Below, one piece after another: positions 60,003 through 64,000 of a DNA stretch of 64,000 bases. The notes under the pieces are model-generated. The model did not search any database. It had not been told where the DNA came from and worked only from the letters and a program-made list of their open reading frames with translations. Position 1 is the stretch's first letter; each line of letters begins with the position of its first letter. The stretch is from Rugalucina vietnamica (Eukaryota > Mollusca > Bivalvia > Lucinida > Lucinidae), in the NCBI GenBank assembly GCA_964017185.1, contig OZ024871.1:61245226-61309225 (forward strand), in the 5' to 3' direction. A program made the translations under genes and the position numbers.

Positions 60003-60784
60003 GTAAATAGTTTGCAGGTTAATCTTTGTTTAGAATGGTATGAAAAGTTTGTGGACAGCACCTGAAATGCTCCAAGCAGTCAAGTGTGTGTTTTAATCAA
60101 AACATATGATGAGGAAACTAGAAACACACTAGTGGTCTACATCAATCCAAGCAATTAAAGAGGAGGTTCAGAACCGTTGGTTCTTATAAAATCTCTGGGT
60201 CTCTCCATGTAGTTTGAGTCTGTATTTAGACACATAACATTTGTTTATTTACACTTTTACCAATTCGATATAGTGCAAATACTTTGACCGACCTGGTTGA
60301 CCTCACATGACACAGTTTTGTCAACTCTAGAATAGGGAAACCCATTTGTTTTACACAGTTTTCCAGTGCCTTGTGAAGCACATGGTCATATATAGTTTAC
60401 CATCAAAGAGTCGCATGATTGAAAGTATTTATTTAAGCAGGCAGATCAACGAATGTTTATCTATGTCAGAGGTCAACTGTGTTTATCTATGTCAGAGGTC
60501 AACTGGCACAATCAAAGAACAGGTGACTCGCGTTACCTCGACTACACATACCTTGATATTACCATATATGTCGAATCTAAAGACCAGTCCCAGTCATTTT
60601 CTCTATATATTCTATGTATTTCAACAATGCGTAACTCATACTTGTGACGCTTAAATCGACAAACGGGTAACTCGACACAAGTTTTGTGTCCCGGTCATGT
60701 AACTTCAATTCAATTTACGTCGCTAAACTTGCAGCCACATCACCATAAAAATTAGGTCAGTGTACATACATGCACATTTGGTAT
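60003..60784 (+). other. Probable intron after the zinc-finger exon
   Basis: It starts with GTAAATAG. A 26-bp word containing TTTATCTATGTCAGAGGTCA is duplicated in tandem near 60451-60503. No further exon is recognised before the repeats begin at 60785. Confidence 0.45.
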
Positions 60785-61338
60785 TTTTAGCCTGAGCCGA
60801 AGGCTCACAAGGTGAGCTTATAGTATGGTAGTCGAGCCGTCATCCGTGTGTGCGTCCGTCCGTCCGTACTTTCAACAACAAATATCTCCACAACTAGTCA
60901 GTCAATTGCAATCAAATTTTTATCAGAAGCATCATTGGGGTGGGGGAAAGGTTGTATAAGGTTTTGGGCCCGGTCGGATCAGAACTCTGGTTTCCATGGC
61001 AACAGATAGCTCCCATAGGGTTACAATGGGAAAATGTTGTGAACACTCTAGTGCCTACATTTTTGATAGGATCTTCTTCATTCTTGCAGGTAATGAGGAC
61101 AGTCATAAGATCTCGAATGAGTTCGAAATTCGTGTAGATTCGACCATTTACAATGGGAAAGATGTTGTGAACACTCCAGCGCTTTCATTTCTGATCAGAT
61201 CTTCTTCATTCTTGCAGGTAACAAGGACAACCTTAAGATCTCGGATGAGTTCGATATTCAGCAAGATTCGACCATGGGCTGCGGAGTTGCCTGCCCTTGA
61301 GCGTTTTTGGAAAATGGCTGTTAAGTGTTGTGAACACT
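60785..61338. mobile_element. GAGCCGAAGGCTC..GTGAGC-type repeat
   Basis: It opens CCTGAGCCGAAGGCTCACA and GGTGAGC, then GTGCGTCCGTCCGTCCG. Units of a ~160-bp tandem repeat (CTTCTTCATTCTTGCAGG at 61069 and 61201) follow. It is the same broad class as 12012-12965 and 19790-21396. Confidence 0.65.
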
Positions 61339-61524
61339 CTAGGTTCCATTCACAGTTTCGTACTTTTGAGGTGGGCCAAAAATTTCAATATTAAGGGGTA
61401 GGGCATGAAATTGGGCTGTAAATTATCCTCTTTCAATAATTTGCCGACATCTTTCCCCAAATCGGATCAATTATGCCTCAAACATGTGAAAAATACTTAT
61501 TTTCTATTTTTAGAGTGGTAAAAA

Positions 61525-61547
61525 CCGGGATTATATAAGGATCCCGG
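61525..61547 (+). promoter_or_regulatory. TATA box framed by an inverted repeat, first terminal repeat
   Basis: CCGGGAT, then TATATAAGG, then ATCCCGG: a TATA motif exactly between 7-bp inverted repeats. The same arrangement lies 975 bp downstream. A core-promoter role is inferred. Confidence 0.5.
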
Positions 61548-62499
61548 ATCGTTCGCCAGTCATAGCCGGTGACGCTCTTCACTGTCGACTTTGCAGGGGT
61601 TATCTTTGTTCACAAATAGCGAAAAAAGTAGATGGATGGCACATATTTGTGCACTGCTCATTATGATCCTGGGTCGATTCTCTAAGTATTTGCATGAGAT
61701 CTATGGGGCTTCCTTTTGCACAGAATATGCATGGGGGCCCAGACTTCAGGCATATTTTACGAAAATTCACTGGTCTGAAAGAGGGGATAGGGGAAAATAT
61801 CCCCAATACAGCTAGGATGATAGTCAGTGCTAGGCAATTTAAATGATGTTATTTTGTTGTTAGACATTTGATTTAATGATTTTATGGGAGAAATCGGATT
61901 GTTCACCAGATTGGACAGAGCTATTATCAATTTTGGCGGATCTAGCAAAATTAAATGAAAAATGCTCTAAAAACTGTGGATTGCTACCTTAAAGCAATAA
62001 CCGATTTTTTTAATTTCCATTTCAAGGTCTCAGTTTTCTTTGATCAGGTGGCCCAATATATAGACATAACTGTTTCGTGATCTTTTGGTCACTCGCACGA
62101 CCACAGAGTGAGTAAAGCTGGATGTGGTTAGTTGGGGCTCCATTCCTCAAAAATCGACCTAAAAATGCCTCGAAACCATATGACTCGTTCTGACTCCTCC
62201 TGAAAGGCCAGTTTTAATGCAAATCCACTTTTTTTGCCTGAATTTAATTGGAATTATGTTAAAGAATAGTTTTAGACGAAAATTGCCAGAAACTAGAGCA
62301 AAAAGTTTTGCTTTAAGGTTCCATTCACAGTTTCGTACTTTTGAGGTGGGCCAAAAATTTCAATATTAAGGGGTAGGGCATGAAATTGGGCTGTAAATTA
62401 TCCTCTTTCAATAATTTGCCGACATCTTTCCCCAAATCGGATCAATTATGCCTCAAACATGTGAAAAATACTTATTTTCTATTTTTAGACTGGTAAAAA

Positions 62500-62522
62500 C
62501 CGGGATTATATAAGGATCCCGG
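62500..62522 (+). promoter_or_regulatory. TATA box framed by an inverted repeat, second terminal repeat
   Basis: Identical arrangement to 61525-61547 in the second direct repeat. Confidence 0.5.
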
Positions 62523-62966
62523 ATCGTTCGCCAGTCATAGCCGGTGACGCTCTTCACTGTCGACTTTGCAGGGGTTATCTTTGTTCACAAATAGCGAAAA
62601 AAGTAGATGGATGGCACATATTTGTGCACTGCTCATTATGATCCTGGGTCGATTCTCTAGGTATTTTCATGAGATCTATGGGGCTTCCTTTTGCACAGAA
62701 TATGCATGGGGGCCCAGACTTCAGGCATATTTTACGAAAATTCACTGGTCTGAAAGAGGGGGTAGGGGAAAATATCCCCAATACAGCTAGGGTGATAGTC
62801 AGTGCTAGGCAATTTAAATGATGTTATTTTGTTGTTAGACATTTGATTTAATGATTTTATGGGAGAAATTGGATTGTTCACCAGATTGGACAGAGCTATT
62901 ATCAATTTTGGCGGATCTAGCAAAATTAACTGAAAAATGCTCTAAAAACTGTGGATTGCTACCCTA

Positions 62967-64000
62967 GCACCTACATTTTTGATCGGATCTTCTTCATTCT
63001 TTAATGTAACAAGGACAGCCATGAGATCTCGGATGAGTTCGAAATTCGGCAAGATTCGACCACGGACTGCGGAGTTAGCTGCCCTTGAGCGTTTGAAAAA
63101 ATCCCCATTGACTTACAATGGGAAAGGAAAGATGTTGTGAACGCTCCAGGGCCTTCATTTCTAATGGGATCTTCATTCTTGCAGGCAACATGGACAGCCA
63201 TAAGATCTCGGATGAGTTCGAGTTTCGACCAGATCCGACCTCTGACTGCGGAGTTATCTGCCCTTGAGTGTTTGAAAAATCAATATTTTGTGTTGTGGCC
63301 ACTCTAGCGCCTTCAATTTTGATCGGATCTTCTTTATACTTGGAAGTAACAAGGATAGCCATAACATCTCGGATGAGTTCCAATTTCAGCCAGATCCGAC
63401 CCTTGACTGCAGAGTTATCTGCCCTTGACTGTATGAAAAATCAATATTTAGTGTTGTGGCCACTCTTGTGCCTTCATTTTTATTCGGATCTTCTTTATTC
63501 TTGGAAGTAACAAAGGCATCCATAATATCTCGGATGAGTTCGAAACTCAACTAAATTTGACCTCTGACTGCAGAGTTAACTGCCCTTGAGTGTTTGAAAA
63601 ATCAATATTTTGTGTTGTGGCCACTCTAGCATCTTTGTTTTTCAATGGATCTTCTTCATTCTTGCAGGTATCAAGGATATCTACAATATCTCGAATGAGA
63701 TCGAATCTCGACCAGATCCGACCTCTGACTGCAGAGTTATCTGCCCTTGAGTGTTTGGAAAATCAATATTTTGTGTTGTGGCCACTCCAGCATCTTTGTT
63801 CATCAGTGGATCTTCATTCTTGCAGGTAACAAGAATAACTACAATATTTCGGATGAGTTCGAATTTTGGGCCAGATCCGACCTCTGACTGCGGAGTTAGC
63901 TGCCCTTTAGTGTTTGAAAAATCAATATTTTGTATTGTGGCCACTCAAGCACCTTCAATTTTGATCGATCTTCATTCTTGGAAGAAACAAGGATAACCAT
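62967..64000. repeat. ~160-bp tandem repeat running off the right edge
   Basis: Units share CGGATCTTC(TTC)ATTCTTG, AAGATCTCGGATGAGTTCG, TGACTGCGGAGTTA(T/G)CTGCCC and ATCAATATTTTGTGTTGTGG. The CTTC..ATTCTTG anchor recurs near 62988, 63169, 63327, 63489, 63652, 63810 and 63970. Open frames in both strands are by-products of the repeat. Confidence 0.9.

Larger units (their letters stand above)
61342..62963. mobile_element. 1,622-bp element with 647-bp direct terminal repeats
   Basis: 61342-61988 and 62317-62963 are equal in length (647 bp), without indels and with only a handful of substitutions. They enclose 328 bp that begins TTAAAGCAA and ends TTGCTTTAA. CTA flanks the whole unit (61339-61341, 62964-62966). 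The flanks join into an intact ~160-bp tandem unit, so the complete structure is one insertion. Terminal repeats start GGTTCC and end GCTACC, not the usual TG..CA. No protein is encoded. Confidence 0.75.

Noticed and set aside
61342..62963. Firm assignment as an LTR retrotransposon or a DNA transposon
   Set aside because: Direct repeats and the TATA box favour an LTR-like origin. Non-canonical ends, the 3-bp CTA duplication and inverted ends on the interior favour others. It is left unclassified.

Overview
The window looks like animal nuclear DNA dominated by repeats. It contains one convincing host coding exon, two decayed LINE retrotransposons, several tRNA-derived SINEs, and many terminal-inverted-repeat or foldback elements. 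A bivalve or other mollusc is my best guess, from the style of the repeats: SINEs with a conserved body of the type GGAGAACCC..GAAAACCACC, elements ending in GCTCAC..GTGAGC, and elements ending in TACCCCCCGCAA. This is inference. No rRNA, protein barcode or other diagnostic gene is present. There is no bacterial operon structure, no CRISPR array and no complete multi-exon gene.

Layout. 1-9260: a satellite array of a 363-bp monomer, about 25 copies running off the left edge, with a 1,457-bp four-monomer higher-order unit and a decayed right edge. 9391-22534: a 13.1-kb inverted duplication of a 6.2-kb element. The two copies meet at 15611/15612, and each element end carries a tRNA-like sequence about 200 bp inside the terminus. 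Both arms contain further nested insertions. 22535-32300: AT-rich sequence with LINE debris, hairpin elements, a SINE with an 11-bp target duplication, and two TIR elements (26140-26927 and 27530-28813). 32313-33694: a TIR element whose ends are arrays of the self-complementary motif CCATGGA.

34700-43925: a broken LINE on the minus strand (ORF1 43625-42657, ORF2 39968-34729) with in-frame stops, frameshifts and a large insertion. 44200-45770: degenerate ~190-bp tandem repeats and a SINE. 47120-56155: an 8.5-kb foldback element whose arms are inverted tandem arrays of a ~187-bp unit, hosting a second LINE on the minus strand (about 50548-55165). 58397-60002: an exon of a C2H2 zinc-finger gene on the plus strand, bounded by plausible splice sites and preceded directly by a SINE. 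60785-64000: a GTGAGC-type element and a ~160-bp tandem array, into which a 1.6-kb element with 647-bp direct terminal repeats has inserted.

No pathway-level cooperation between genes can be read here. The content is layered transposable elements. Its main value is that the tandem and inverted copies give internal empty sites, so many insertion boundaries and target duplications can be read directly from the sequence.
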